This document shows positions 21,376-32,470 of a DNA stretch of 64,000 nt, piece by piece. Source of the DNA: Parapristionchus giblindavisi (Eukaryota; Nematoda; Chromadorea; Rhabditida; Diplogasteridae); contig CALSFV010000266.1 in the NCBI GenBank assembly GCA_943737045.1, positions 186,001 to 250,000 on the forward strand, in the 5' to 3' direction. The notes beneath the pieces were generated by a model. The model had not been told where the DNA came from. It made no database searches and saw only the letters and a list, made by a program, of their open reading frames with translations. Each line of letters begins with the position of its first letter. Position 1 is the stretch's first letter. The translations under genes were made by a program, and so were the position numbers.

Positions 21376-24300
21376 ATGGCACTGAACACGGCGAGCAGAC
21401 GACTGTCGGTGTGTCCGCCCGTCACGTCGATGACGATGACGACGTCGGTCGCGGCGACCTCCGGCGCCACCAGAAGGTGCCACTCGAGTCCGGCTCCGTC
21501 GACCTCGAAGGTGAGCGGTTACGGTGGAATGAGTGTCTCTGTAATAAGTATTGGGTATAGCGCCCCCCCCCCCCCCGCCCCTTAAGATGTAAAGCGTTAG
21601 TGTCAACACGTTTTATGTATCTCTCTAATTTGGGGTATCCGCAGGGATATTCACCAGCCATCATTGTTGATTTATTGATTTTTTTGTTTGGCCTACAAAA
21701 GTCATAAAACACGTTATCTGAGAAAATCGACATAGGTGCGGTATTGATGAAAAATAGATTTTTCTGTTTTATGTATGATAATTACAGGCTCCATGAGTGT
21801 AGTTCACTGGTACTTGGAAATTCCTTCCAATTGAGAATTCACTTCAGGAGGTGACCACACCACGCTTTGGCGCCTTTTCTTAAAAAGTTTCTTTCGTGTC
21901 CAATCGATTCGGGAGTTGGTGCACTCGACTCCTTGGCTAATTCTAAGAAACTATTGTCGACGAGAGTTTTTTGATCAACGGACAACGAAGGTTGGAATTG
22001 GGAATTTTCGAAAAAAAAATTCACATTAAATTAATTCTCACTGTTTTCCCATGGCGAATGCAAATTTTTTATTTGCTCATTAGCCTCTCCATATTATATA
22101 CCTTTAGTTTAAAATTCATAATTTTTGAAAAATACAATTCATGTGAAATAATCATTTTTATAACGAACGTCGTGAATTATGGTGTGCTCCTACAGTAATC
22201 CCTAATCGGTTATTTTTGTTTTTTGCTAGTTTTAAGCGTATTTTCAGCCCTTTTCTTTACAATGTTAGAGGTATATGCCTATTCTGCACCATCGGAGTAC
22301 AGTTGCACGGTATATGTGATGATCACATTGCTGATCGTACTTCTACTGTACTTGTACTGTAATTTACGTGCTCTCTCTTATTCTCTGATCAGTCTATAAA
22401 ACCGAGAAAGAGTACGGAACGGCATGAGTATGGTAACTACTACGCAAGCTGGCTCGGATACGAAAGTGAATAAAATTTACAGTACATGTACAATCAGCAA
22501 TGTGATCATCACATATATCGTGGAACTGTACTCCGATGGTTCAGAATAGGCATATACCTCTAACATTGTAAAGAAAAGGGCTGAAATTACGCTTAAAACT
22601 AGCGAAAAACCAAATTAACCAATTAGGGATTACTGTAGGAGCACACGATAATTCACGACTTTCGTTATAAAAATGATTAGTTCACATGAATTGTATTTTT
22701 TTAAAAATTATGAATTTTAAACTAAAGGTGTAATATAATATGGAGAAGCTAATGAGCAAATAAAAAATTTGCATTCGCCATGGGAAAACAGTGAGAATTA
22801 ATTTAATGTGAATTTTTTTTCGAAAATTCCCAATTCCAGCCTTCGTTGTCCGTTGATCGAAAAACTCTCCTCGACAATAGTTTCTTAGAATTAGCCAAGG
22901 AGTCGAGTGCACCAACTCCCGAATCGATTGGATACGAAATAAACTTTTTAGGAAAAGGCGCCAAATCATGGTGTAGTCACCTCCTGAAGCGAATTTTCAA
23001 TTGGAAGGAATTTCCAAGTACCAATGAACGACACTCATGGAGCCTGTAATTATTATACATAAAACAGAAAAATCTATTTTTCATCGATACCAAAAAATAT
23101 CACAGTTGTTGAATTCTCTCAGATAGTATTTTATAAACAAGTACGACTGAGTATGAGTGCAATGAGACAGTCTCTTCATTCTCTTCTTGCAGGCTGCGGT
23201 ATCCCGCAAAGCTGCTGCGAAGACCACAGTGGAGTTTCCGACGTTTCTTCGACCGAGACTGGACGAATTGCGGGTACGGTATACGGGGAGTACTGTAATA
23301 TGCGGGTACGGTATGCTGGAGGGTACTGTCATACGTGGGCGGGCATTGCCGCTGGAAATGAAAATCGGGGGGTCGGACGCAAAAATCGGGGGATAGGAAG
23401 CAAAAAATGGAGCATTTAAACGTCATTTTGAGTGATTTTTTCGTAAAATCGTGGTGGTCGGGTGCCAAAAATCGGGGGTGTATTGCCGCTAGCGGCAGTG
23501 CTGCCCACGTATGGGTACTGTAATGGTGCTAATAAGGGATTGGTAACGACACGGTGGCTCAATGATAGTAACTAAGAAGCTCTTGCCGGAGAAAGAAAGT
23601 ATCGCAAACTGAGTGATGATAAGCAGTAAAACATCTAGGTTCTCCCAGCGCGAAAGTTGACTACGGTATATCTGAGCGCTCGCTTCTGACTAGACCTATC
23701 ATCGAGTTTTACGATTCGCGAGAAATGACGAGATGGCTTAGTGGGTAGAGCTTTTGTGTATCTATCCGAACCTCGTAGGTTCGAATCCCGCCCAGTTCAA
23801 ATCAACTTTGCCGATTTTTCGTAATGCAAGAGGCTTCAAGCCAAAGTTAAATGTAGGGATTTCTCTTCATTGAACCGCCGTGAACGATCATAGCTCGTAG
23901 ATTCTGTAATCATTGCAGACAAACATTATCGATCAATTGGCTGGCCGCGATCGTATTCCCGCGTTTATGCGACTGCGTCAGGCTGCGTAAGTGTCTTTAT
24001 TTATTTATTTATTTAATTCGTGTGCGACATCACATATAGAAGTAATAGGTGAAGTCATGCATGGGCGCCAACATGGGGGTGCCCCCTGTAAAATTAGGGA
24101 TTTTCGAAAATTTGTGGGATACCCCCTGTAAACAATGACATTTATGTGAATTTTTTGGAAAAAAATGTGAAGCCCCCCTGTAAAATTAACCGTTATTCGT
24201 TCGGATACCCCCTGTAGAATCGAGCTCCAGGTTCCCCGCCCATGTATGGGTGAAGTTATAATAATAATACCATCTAATGCGTTATTCATTTTCCCGTATT

Positions 24301-27300
24301 TTTATGAAATACGAAAATGTGGCAAAATGTTTGTCACCCCTATCACGTTCGCGTTTCAAGATCTCTTATTAATTATTTTTTCCTCTATATTCGATGGCGG
24401 TGAAGTCTTTTCTTCAGTATACTATAAAACCAATCTTATTGACAATTCTCCTATACTGTAAACTATATTCTTATTAGGAAATCTCAATATTATGGGATTG
24501 CAGTATGCCGATCAAGATTATCGATTCGATTACAGTATGACGTCATCATCCTCTTCTCCTTCTGCATCCTCGTTTCCCACCATGGAGCAGATGGCTCGAC
24601 TGTACTTTGAGCGAGGCGGCAAGCTCTTCCGACCCACGATTGCGATGCTCATGGCGAGTGCTTGCAATCAGGAGGTATGGCGGAACCTTGTTTATTAGAT
24701 ACGGTAGCTCTTCAATTAGGAGTTATACGGTAGCCCTTCAATTAGGAGGTGTACGGTAGCTCTTCAAATAGGGTGTATACAGTAGTTTTTTCACTCAAGA
24801 TTTGTACGGTAGTTTGGGCGTACAGTAATCATTCGGAATCACGATTACTGTACATGGTGTGTATGAGGGTCAGTAAGCGCAATATCTTGCTAGGGGATTT
24901 CGAATTGATGTAACTGATGGTTGATTATGGTAAATTGAATAGCTTCTCATTTTCTTTACCAATTCATATGCAAGCGACTTCTTTGATCTATTTGTTTGGG
25001 TCTTGTATTGACGTGATCTTTCAAGTCATAAATTTTCGGCACCCTCACAGGATTGTTTTATATAGTCGGTAGATTTTTAAAATGTGATAGGTCGATTTAG
25101 AAAAATTGTTATTTTTCGCTTAAATTGTAATCTTTCACATAAAAATGAGCTTTATAGAGTGGGTCAATCCTCACACTGTGAGGGTATAAAAATGTATGAT
25201 TGACGTGGTCTTTCAGGTTGTGGCGCGAGGTGGACGCGTCGCGGTCGCGGCCGCGGACGAGGACATCAGCTCGCGGCAGGCAAGCATTGCGCTGATCGCG
25301 GAGATGATCCACGTCGCTTCCCTTGTGCATGATGACGTCATCGATGAGGTGAGGCAGAAGTGTGTCACGATGTCTGACTCGTGGAATTCTTTGTGAGATG
25401 ATTACGGTAGTCATATCGTATTGTTGCAGGCGGACACGCGTCGGGGCGCGCCCTCGGTAAGCGGATGCTGGGGCAACAAGATGGTGAGTTTATTTATTTA
25501 TTTATTTAAGATGGTGAGTTAGTCCTGCGATTATCGATTGGCCTATCGATTGATCTACCTTGAATCATAGTGATGGCTGTCTCCGATGGTTTGAACAATG
25601 TAAAAAGTGAAATATTGCTCTAAAAAAGTCTAAATAGGGGGTTTTAATGCTTGTTCAGTCGCTATTTGACCCTGTCATTGTTTTCCCTCGATATTGTTCC
25701 AATCGGGTCCTTAAAAAAATTCTTTCCTCCCCCCTTTTTCCCCAGCGTGTCCTCCGCCTATTCCTTGAAATATAATAAAACACAAAACCAATTGCTGCGA
25801 AAACTCAACAATTGAATATTTCGTGTTTATTGATTTGTTCTAATCAATAATTTGCAGGCGGTCCTCGCGGGTGACTTCATTCTCGCACGCGCCACGCAGG
25901 CCCTGTGCGCGATCGGCGATCCTACCGTAATCTCGACGATGGCAACGATCATCGAGGATCTTGTCGTGGTGAGACCGGATATTGATTTAAATATTTTTTA
26001 AAAAATTTCCCACCACACAGTTTGATTTGTCAAATCGAATGTACAAAAAACCCGTTTTTGGAGTAATTAAATGACTGTTACCAGAATAGTTTAAAAATTT
26101 GGCAGTTGTTGATTTATTTATTGATAATTGTATTGTTTTCGTCGATTTGAATTTCGGAAAGGTCTTGAGCAGTTGATTCCATGTCTCAAGAAATCATCAA
26201 GATGTGGATTTTTTCCTCTGACCCGTTTTGATTATTCCGTCTCGCAAACACCAATAACATCTTCCTATTGCAGGGCGAGTTCCTGCAAATGTCGCCCGAG
26301 CTGAGCCCGTCTTCCTCCTCGTCGACTACCGTATCCCCGTTCTCACCGTCATCATCTACAGTATCCTCGCCGTCCACTACAGTATCCTCATCATCGACCT
26401 CGTTCACTGATCGCCTCTCACTGTACCTCGCGAAGAGCGAGCGCAAGACCGCCTCGCTCTTCGCCAACAGCTGCAGATCGGTTGCCATGCTCGCTGATGG
26501 TTTGTGCTGATTTTATTCATTTATTCACCGGTTCTGCGGGGTAATATTAAAGTAAGTAACGCGCAAAAGTAACTTACTTTATACTTACTTTTGTGCTACT
26601 GTTTTGCTATTTCATGAGAATATAATGAAAAAGTAAGTATAAAGTAAGTTATTTTTTCACTCTACTTACTATAATATTACCCTGCAAAACCGGAGTTGAT
26701 TTATGGTTGGTGATTATTGATTTTTCTATCGCAATCTTTCCGCTTTTTTCTCAATTCAAATCATCAAGAAGTACATATTTTTAACAACGTAGCTGGGCTG
26801 TTGTGAAATGAGCGAGCTAAACATGGATATTGATGTGCAGGCGCGGACGGAGATCTGCAGACGCGCGCGGCCGAGTACGGTAGACACGTCGGGCTGGCAT
26901 TCCAGCTCGTCGATGACGCCATTGACTACGAATTGGAAGACGACAGCGAAGGTATACTGTGGTGAGATTATTGATCGATTGGAAATTATTGATTAATTTG
27001 CAGGCGAGAGCGCGGGCAAGCCGATCGCCGTGGACCTAGAGCAGGGTGGGCCATAAGAATTAATTATGAATACTGGGAGGCTACCGTAACTTTCTACAGT
27101 AGTCCAACAAACCATTATCATTTTCCAGTTGGGACCAAAACCTACTCTGTTTTCACCAATGGCCGTATGCAAGAACAACTGGAAAACCGCTTTCTGGGAA
27201 AATGTGACGTTATTAGTGTAGTCGGAGGATTTTTGGAAAACGCTTCTGCCTACGCTAATGACGCCACATTTCCCCCGAATACGGTTCTTGTATACGGCCT

Positions 27301-28365
27301 CAATTGATGACCATACATTTTCGGCGCCCTCACCGAATTATTTTTATACAGTGGGTCGATATAAAAAATTCGTTATTTTTCGCTTAAATTGTGTTCTTTC
27401 ACTTTAAGAAATGAGCTTTATATAGTGGGTCGACCCTGAAAATGAGCCTATGTAGTGGGTCAATCCTCACTTTGTGAGGGTATGAAAATGTATGTTGATG
27501 ACCATTCTTGTTCAGGTCTGATCACCGGTCCTCTACTTCTTTCCGCGAACAGTGACGCAGAGCTGGCGGCGCTCCTGCGTCCGGACGTGAGCGCGGCTGA
27601 GGTGCGAGAGGCGGTTCGTCGCTCGGGCGCGTGCGAGCGGACGCGCGCACTCGCAACGCAACACGCGCAGCACGCCGCGGACATTGTGAGTAATCGATTT
27701 TTTCACACGTATTCGGTTCGATTTGATGTTTTGATGAATATAACACATATTCCAGTTCTTTATGGTTTGTTCTTTTAAAAAATTTGCAACACAACCCTTT
27801 TTAGTCTTTCTCATACGTCGAAAATTATGTTTCAAAGTACCAAGCCTGACCGGATTTTGAGACAAAATTTCGCAAAAATGGAAAAAAACCTGACCGAATT
27901 TTAAGCCAAAATTTCGCAAAAATCGAAAAACCTGACCGGATTTTGAAAACCGATAGCCCAGCTATTCGACCTAAGTTGCATACGTATTCGGTTCGATTTG
28001 ATGTTTTGATGAATATAACACATATTCCAGTTGTTTATAGTTTTTTTCTTTAAAAAATTTGCAACACAACTCCTTTTTTAGTCTTTCTATTTGCCTCTTT
28101 CCTTATAATATCTCTATATATTTCATTCATAGATGGGCGCCAACATGGGGGTGCCCCCTGTAAAATTAGGGCTTTTCGAAAATTGGTGGAATGCCCCTGT
28201 AAAAAATGGCGTTTAGGGCGAAATTTTTTGGGAAAAAAGCGAAGACCCCCTGTAAAATTTGCCATTTTTCATTCGGATGCCCCCTGTAGAATCGAGCTCC
28301 AGGTACCCCTCCCATGTATGATCTCATTATCATTTTTACCTGAAACGCACATAAAGATATTATTA

Positions 28366-28430
<65 letters not shown>

Positions 28431-28529
28431 ATTATTAATATCGTTTAGGCCTGCTCACTGCGTAGTACGAATGGCGCGAGTGAGGCCCTCGCGGATTTGG
28501 CCCTTCGTCAGCTCGAGCGGCGATCGTAG
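21376..28529 (+). CDS. coq-1: COQ1/PDSS1-type trans-polyprenyl diphosphate synthase, 12 exons, 449 aa
   Basis: Exons: 21376-21510, 23193-23273, 23919-23986, 24536-24674, 25217-25348, 25430-25483, 25858-25968, 26274-26499, 26841-26951, 27004-27045, 27516-27685, 28449-28529; phases agree and the total is 1,350 nt. The N-terminus (about 45 residues) is rich in Arg/Ser/Thr without acidic residues, as expected of a mitochondrial presequence. Family signatures are FERGGKLFRPTIAMLM, the first Asp-rich motif SLVHDDVIDEADTRRG (D180, D181, D184), VLAGDFILARA, IEDLVVGEFLQM, KTASLFANSC, and the second Asp-rich motif FQLVDDAIDYE (D340, D341, D344). These bind Mg-diphosphate. The enzyme extends allylic diphosphates with isopentenyl diphosphate to make the ubiquinone tail; the PDSS2-like partner is not in this window. 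Unusual is a Ser/Thr/Pro insert of about 30 residues at 247-283. The exon 3/4 acceptor (24,535) was chosen because it alone keeps frame. Confidence 0.93.
21741..23090. mobile_element. Foldback element (~1.35 kb) in COQ1 intron 1
   Basis: GTATTGATGAAAAATAGATT at 21,741 is matched by AATCTATTTTTCATCGATAC ending at 23,090. Complementarity continues inward (GGAAATTCCTTCCAATTGA / TCAATTGGAAGGAATTTCC; ACCGTGCAACTGTACTCCGA on the complement of 22,300 against 22,520). The centre is near 22,415. No transposase ORF. Confidence 0.85.
24056..24248 (+). mobile_element. CATACATGGGCG-family MITE with 8-bp TSD
   Basis: Begins CATGCATGGGCGCCAACATG, ends CCGCCCATGTATG; GGTGAAGT flanks both ends. Contains four ACCCCCTGTA-type modules and GAATCGAGCTCCAGG. 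COQ1 intron 3. Confidence 0.85.
24700..24800. repeat. TACGGTAG short tandem repeats in COQ1 intron 4
   Basis: Three to four imperfect ~30-bp units of TACGGTAGCTCTTCAATTAG type, followed by more TACAGTAG/TACGGTAG words. Confidence 0.6.
25027..25198 (+). mobile_element. CATACATTTTC-family MITE next to COQ1 exon 5
   Basis: CATAAATTTTCGGCACCCTC to AAAAATGTATG. It ends 18 bp before exon 5. An 18-bp block containing the splice acceptor is duplicated on its far side (25,007-25,024 against 25,199-25,216, two mismatches). Confidence 0.75.
26528..26693. mobile_element. CCGGTTCTGCGGGG-family MITE in COQ1 intron 8
   Basis: Ends CCGGTTCTGCGGGGTAATAT and ATATTACCCTGCAAAACCGG are near-perfect complements; the interior repeats AAAGTAAGT/ACTTACTTT. 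Confidence 0.8.
27312..27494 (+). mobile_element. CATACATTTTC-family MITE with 8-bp TSD
   Basis: CATACATTTTCGGCGCCCTC to GAAAATGTATG, flanked both sides by TTGATGAC. COQ1 intron 10, ending 21 bp before exon 11. Confidence 0.85.
27707..28089. repeat. ~105-bp direct repeat flanking a CATAGGTCG-family element
   Basis: 27,707-27,811 and 27,982-28,089 share ACGTATTCGGTTCGATTTGA through ATTTGCAACACAAC and CTTTTTTAGTCTTTCT, with a few mismatches. Between them is a decayed MITE (27,812-27,974: CATACGTCGAAAATTATG to GCTATTCGACCTAAG). COQ1 intron 11. Confidence 0.8.
28128..28320 (+). mobile_element. CATACATGGGCG-family MITE
   Basis: CATAGATGGGCGCCAACATG to CTCCCATGTATG; flanks ATTTCATT and ATCTCATT agree at 7 of 8 positions. 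COQ1 intron 11. Confidence 0.8.
28358..28438. repeat. (TTA)n microsatellite in COQ1 intron 11
   Basis: About 25 TTA units with minor interruptions, ending 11 bases before the last exon. Confidence 0.9.
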
Positions 28530-28849
28530 TTTGGCGGAGATAGGCGCTCGGCGGATTTGGCCAGCAGAAACGTCGTTTGTGATCCGTAGGGTGACTCCCA
28601 TGTGTTTATTAGTAGTAATGTGGTAGACAAATTGGTTATATATAGTTAGATATACCAGAATAGCTATAAATTTGTGAAAAAAGTGGGTGATTATCATCAC
28701 TCTGTTGCAAAACCGGTGTATCTTGTTTACTTTTCCCTTGCTCAAATCTTCGTTTTTCCCCTGTTCATTTTTCTATCCCAAAGTACCCCCAATAGAATCT
28801 ACCCAACTCATGGTTTATTTGTTATCGAGTATGCGATAAACGAGTTTTC

Positions 28850-28855
28850 AATAAA
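28850..28855 (+). terminator. Candidate COQ1 polyadenylation signal
   Basis: AATAAA, 321 bases after the stop codon; the nearest canonical hexamer downstream. Confidence 0.35.
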
Positions 28856-29102
28856 AAATCTTGCATCATCTACGCATTGTACTGATAATTGTATGCGTTT
28901 TACACACATAATAGATAAATAAATTAAATATATTGAGAGGAACACATGTCAACACTACAAAAATGTGAAGATTGAAGAATGAGCAAGGGGCTGCGGTATG
29001 GAAATTATAAATTCGATTTTTCACCGATTCGCCTTGGCGACGGACATCCTTCACAAGACTATCTAACAGATATTCCCGATCCCATCCCCGATGCGTTCAT
29101 TT

Positions 29103-29304
<202 letters not shown>

Positions 29305-29487
29305 AATATCCATTGTATCCCACCCAATTCCATGTAAATCTATGAGAAGTACACGTTCACTCTATTTGATAAACGAGTTTTTTTTTAAAATCGCATATCA
29401 CTGTAGAACATACAACGAGCAACGATACAACGAGAAAAGAACTGAGACGCAGGACGAGTTATGCAGAGCGGGTACTAGGGTCTTAGG

Positions 29488-29682
29488 CATACATGGGCGG
29501 GGTACCTGGAGCTCGATTCTACAGGGGGCATTCGAACGAAAAATTGTTAATTTCACAGGGGGCCTTCACTTTTTCCTTCAAAAATTTCACTCAAACGTCA
29601 TTTTTTTACAGGGGGCATTTCACAAATTTTCGAAAAGTTATAATTTTACAGGGGGGCACCCACATGTCGGCGCCCATGTATG
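29488..29682 (-). mobile_element. CATACATGGGCG-family MITE with 8-bp TSD
   Basis: CATACATGGGCGGGGTACCT to GCGCCCATGTATG; GTCTTAGG at 29,480-29,487 and 29,683-29,690. Inverted relative to 24,056. It sits in the MSP repeat-unit flank upstream of copy A. Confidence 0.85.
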
Positions 29683-29930
29683 GTCTTAGGACTATGGACA
29701 TTTCTACTATGAAATATATCGGCTACTTATCGCAGAATCGATGTCCCAGAAGACCGCAAACATCAGAGACAAACATCGATTTTCGAAAACAGAATTCTCT
29801 GTCTGCATGATTGAAGACAGACGTCTGTGTCTAGACAGTGTAATGAAATTACACTTTATGTAAAATGCCATGATATAATAGTAATTTGAATTATAATCTT
29901 ATATATCTTTATGAAAATTGCATTCTTGCC

Positions 29931-29938
29931 AATAAAAG
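29931..29938 (+). promoter_or_regulatory. Variant TATA box of MSP copy A
   Basis: AATAAAAG replaces the TATAAAAG found 42 bases before the ATG in the other copies. Upstream context (AGATAT complement in TATATCTTTATG) is conserved. Confidence 0.6.
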
Positions 29939-29972
29939 ACTGCGTGATCGGTCAATCTTCACATTAGTCGTC

Positions 29973-30571
29973 ATGGCTCAGTCTGTACCTCCCGGAGATA
30001 TCGCCACCCAACCCGGATCCAAGATCGTCTTCAACGCTCCTTATGATGACAAGCACACTTACCACATCAAGGTCAGTCTTAGGATCTTAAGGTTATCTTT
30101 AATCTAAGGATTTCTCATTCCTAAAAAAACTAACCCTATTATTTTATTTAACCAACTCTTCTGCTCGCAGGACCGAAGTCCCTAAAGATTTAATTGGACT
30201 TCTCCTTCCTTAACCCTAACATCATCATTTTAGGTAACCAACTCCTCTGCTCGCCGTATCGGATGGGCCTTCAAGACCACCAACATGAAGAGACTTGGAG
30301 TCGACCCCGGATCAGGAGTTCTCGACCCCAAGGAGGCTGCCCTCATCGCTGTCTCCTGTGATGCATTCGCCTACGGACAGGAGGTACAGTATCTTTGATC
30401 TTGTTGGCATACTGTATCTTATGGTTCTCCGTTCAGGACACCAACAACGACCGTATCACCATCGAGTGGACCAACACCCCTGATGGAGCCGCCAAGCAGT
30501 TCCGTCGTGAATGGTTCCAAGGCGACGGTATGGTTCGCAGAAAGAACCTCCCCATCGAGTACAACCCTTAA
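29973..30571 (+). CDS. msp: Major sperm protein, copy A
   Basis: Exons 29973-30071, 30234-30383, 30437-30571 encode 127 aa. The sequence starts [20 protein letters not shown] and ends [10 protein letters not shown]; 127 aa is the usual MSP length. MSP is a seven-strand immunoglobulin-like cytoskeletal protein. It polymerises into filaments that drive amoeboid sperm crawling and, when released, signals to oocytes and the sheath. Unlike most C. elegans msp genes, which lack introns, this one has two. Intron 1 (162 nt) contains a decayed partial copy of the exon 2 start (AACCAACTCTTCTGCTCGC near 30,149), which the 74-nt version in copies C-E lacks. Expected expression is male germline. Confidence 0.95.
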
Positions 30572-31078
30572 GCTGCTGAATAAACGATACATCACTTCTT
30601 ATATCTTGTCTTGTTAATACTATTGCACAACATTCAAAAATCACGGCAAAAAAGTCAAAAGAGTCTAGAATTATTTTACAAGAAGGCTATTTATGCGATT
30701 TTACAGCCACTACCGGTAGTGCACTGAGAAACACTCCTTTTTGGGCCTAGAGTCCTTATTGTCCTTATTGTTAGCCAACTTAGAGGAAAATATAAAAATC
30801 CAATAAAAATAATATTACAATATTACACAACATCACAATGTACATTAACAAATTAAATCAATTAATCTATCGATCGAAAATATTTTTGGTCGGCTGCACA
30901 TCTAGAAGGCCTTTGTGTGAAATGATGTTCTAGACAAAGGTTTCCTGAAATCTCTGAAATAGATTGAATTGAATTCTAGAGGTGATTGAATTATGTAGAG
31001 CCGAGTTCCAATATTTACGGTCAAAACGATGTAGAAGGTCTTCCTAATGTGACTGTGAATATTTTTCCATCACACAAT

Positions 31079-32470
31079 TTGATATGCCAAATCGAATGGA
31101 CAAAAAAAAACCGATTTCGTCAAAGAGTTTTTGGAAGAATTTAAATAAAGTATCTAAATATTTAGAATGTTTTAAAATATTTTTATTTGTTTGATGGATT
31201 ATGAATCGACATGGCAAGACGAGTACAAATCGATAATGCTTTATTTTTATAAATTTTCGATCACGAGCAAAATCTCTAGACGATTTCAGAATATTTTGTT
31301 ATTTTGGTCCGTTTGTGAAGACTTAATAAGCCAGGCGAATTTAAAATTTACGAAAAATTACAATTTTAAAATTAACATTACAATGATATTTTTAAACGAT
31401 TTAAAAATGATATTACACGTCATGAAAAGTCTTTGTTATCAGTGATCACTATAATTGTGTTATGCAAACTAAATTTGGTCCAATTCAGACATTCCAAACA
31501 ATGCAATTTGATTTGAATGAGTCCAATCTAGTTTGGGCATATTCATAATTCTTAATTGTGGGTATAAAAGAGATCCATTTCTTCGCATTCGCAAGCTCAT
31601 TCCTCCTCTTTTCACATGTAAGTTATTTATCGTTTAGAGACTTAGTGTTCTACAACCTTAAGACCTTAGAGACCTTAAGACCTTATCTTAACTAAGAACC
31701 TTAAGACCATTTACTTCTATCTTAACTTCACTAATCTTAACTTCACCTCATCACTAACCTTCAGAGCATAACCCTTATCTTTATTATGTTCCATAACCTT
31801 TATCTTAAGTTCGTTAATGTTAATTTAGAACCTTTGGACCATAACTTTAATCTTAAGTTAACAAATCTTAACTGCTACCATTTCAGGAACAGATGAGGAG
31901 GGCTTTTTTCTTGGTTGCAATATCTTCTTGGTTTCCTTTTATACTCCTTTGAGATTCCTTTTATACTCCGTCGATTATGCGTTATTACAGCTGTGCAAAT
32001 GTAAACTAGACTAGTCCTGCTCCCTCCCATTCTCCAGCAACCCTTCCATCAAAGAAGTATGTTGTGTGGGAAGTTGTCAGGGCTGTGTCTGAAATCATCA
32101 TATCCAACTCCCTGGACCAATTCTTATTTAATCTGATTTTAGGCAAAATTCAGCGCGGAGCCGTTCAACACTGGCATGGTTCTCGTATAAAATGCACCCA
32201 AATAATTTGAATAAATATTTGTCAATACTTTCTGCATTCATGTTATCAAGCAGTTGATGTAAGATCCTCATACGACATAGCACAGAGATTGCATAGGTGC
32301 GAAATAGTGTGCAACACGGGCCATTGGTGTTGTTTTCCTCAAGTTAGTTCAGCCTCTGTAAAAGCCGAAATAAACAATGAAGGAAGGGCGGATCCCGTAA
32401 AAAAAGATGAAATATTAAGAGGGCGAGGCGGATACCAGGCGGGTTTGGCATGCATTAGAGAGGCTGTGCG
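31079..32470 (+). repeat. Duplicated non-MSP unit, copy 1
   Basis: From TTTGATATGCCAAATCGAAT through the GGGCGAGGCGGATACCAGGC block this matches 42,579-44,530 apart from two transposon insertions in the second copy. The first 250 bp also resembles MSP flanking sequence. Confidence 0.85.
31563..32220 (+). other. Candidate small transcription unit, copy 1
   Basis: TATAAAAG at 31,563, then a donor CACAT/GTAAGT at 31,618, an acceptor CCATTTCAG ending 31,886, an ATG at 31,893 and AATAAA at 32,210. The ATG opens a 19-residue frame MRRAFFLVAISSWFPFILL, which looks like a signal peptide, then stops. Further possible splice sites (GTATGT at 32,057; CTGATTTTAG ending 32,143) lie before AATAAA. I do not recognise a product. 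It may be a small secreted-protein gene, a pseudogene or a non-coding transcript. Confidence 0.35.

Noticed and set aside
24492..24535. ATG at 24,492 as an alternative start of the polyprenyl synthase
   Set aside because: In frame, but it would remove the mitochondrial presequence and first helix supplied by three upstream exons that join in frame through the acceptor at 24,535.
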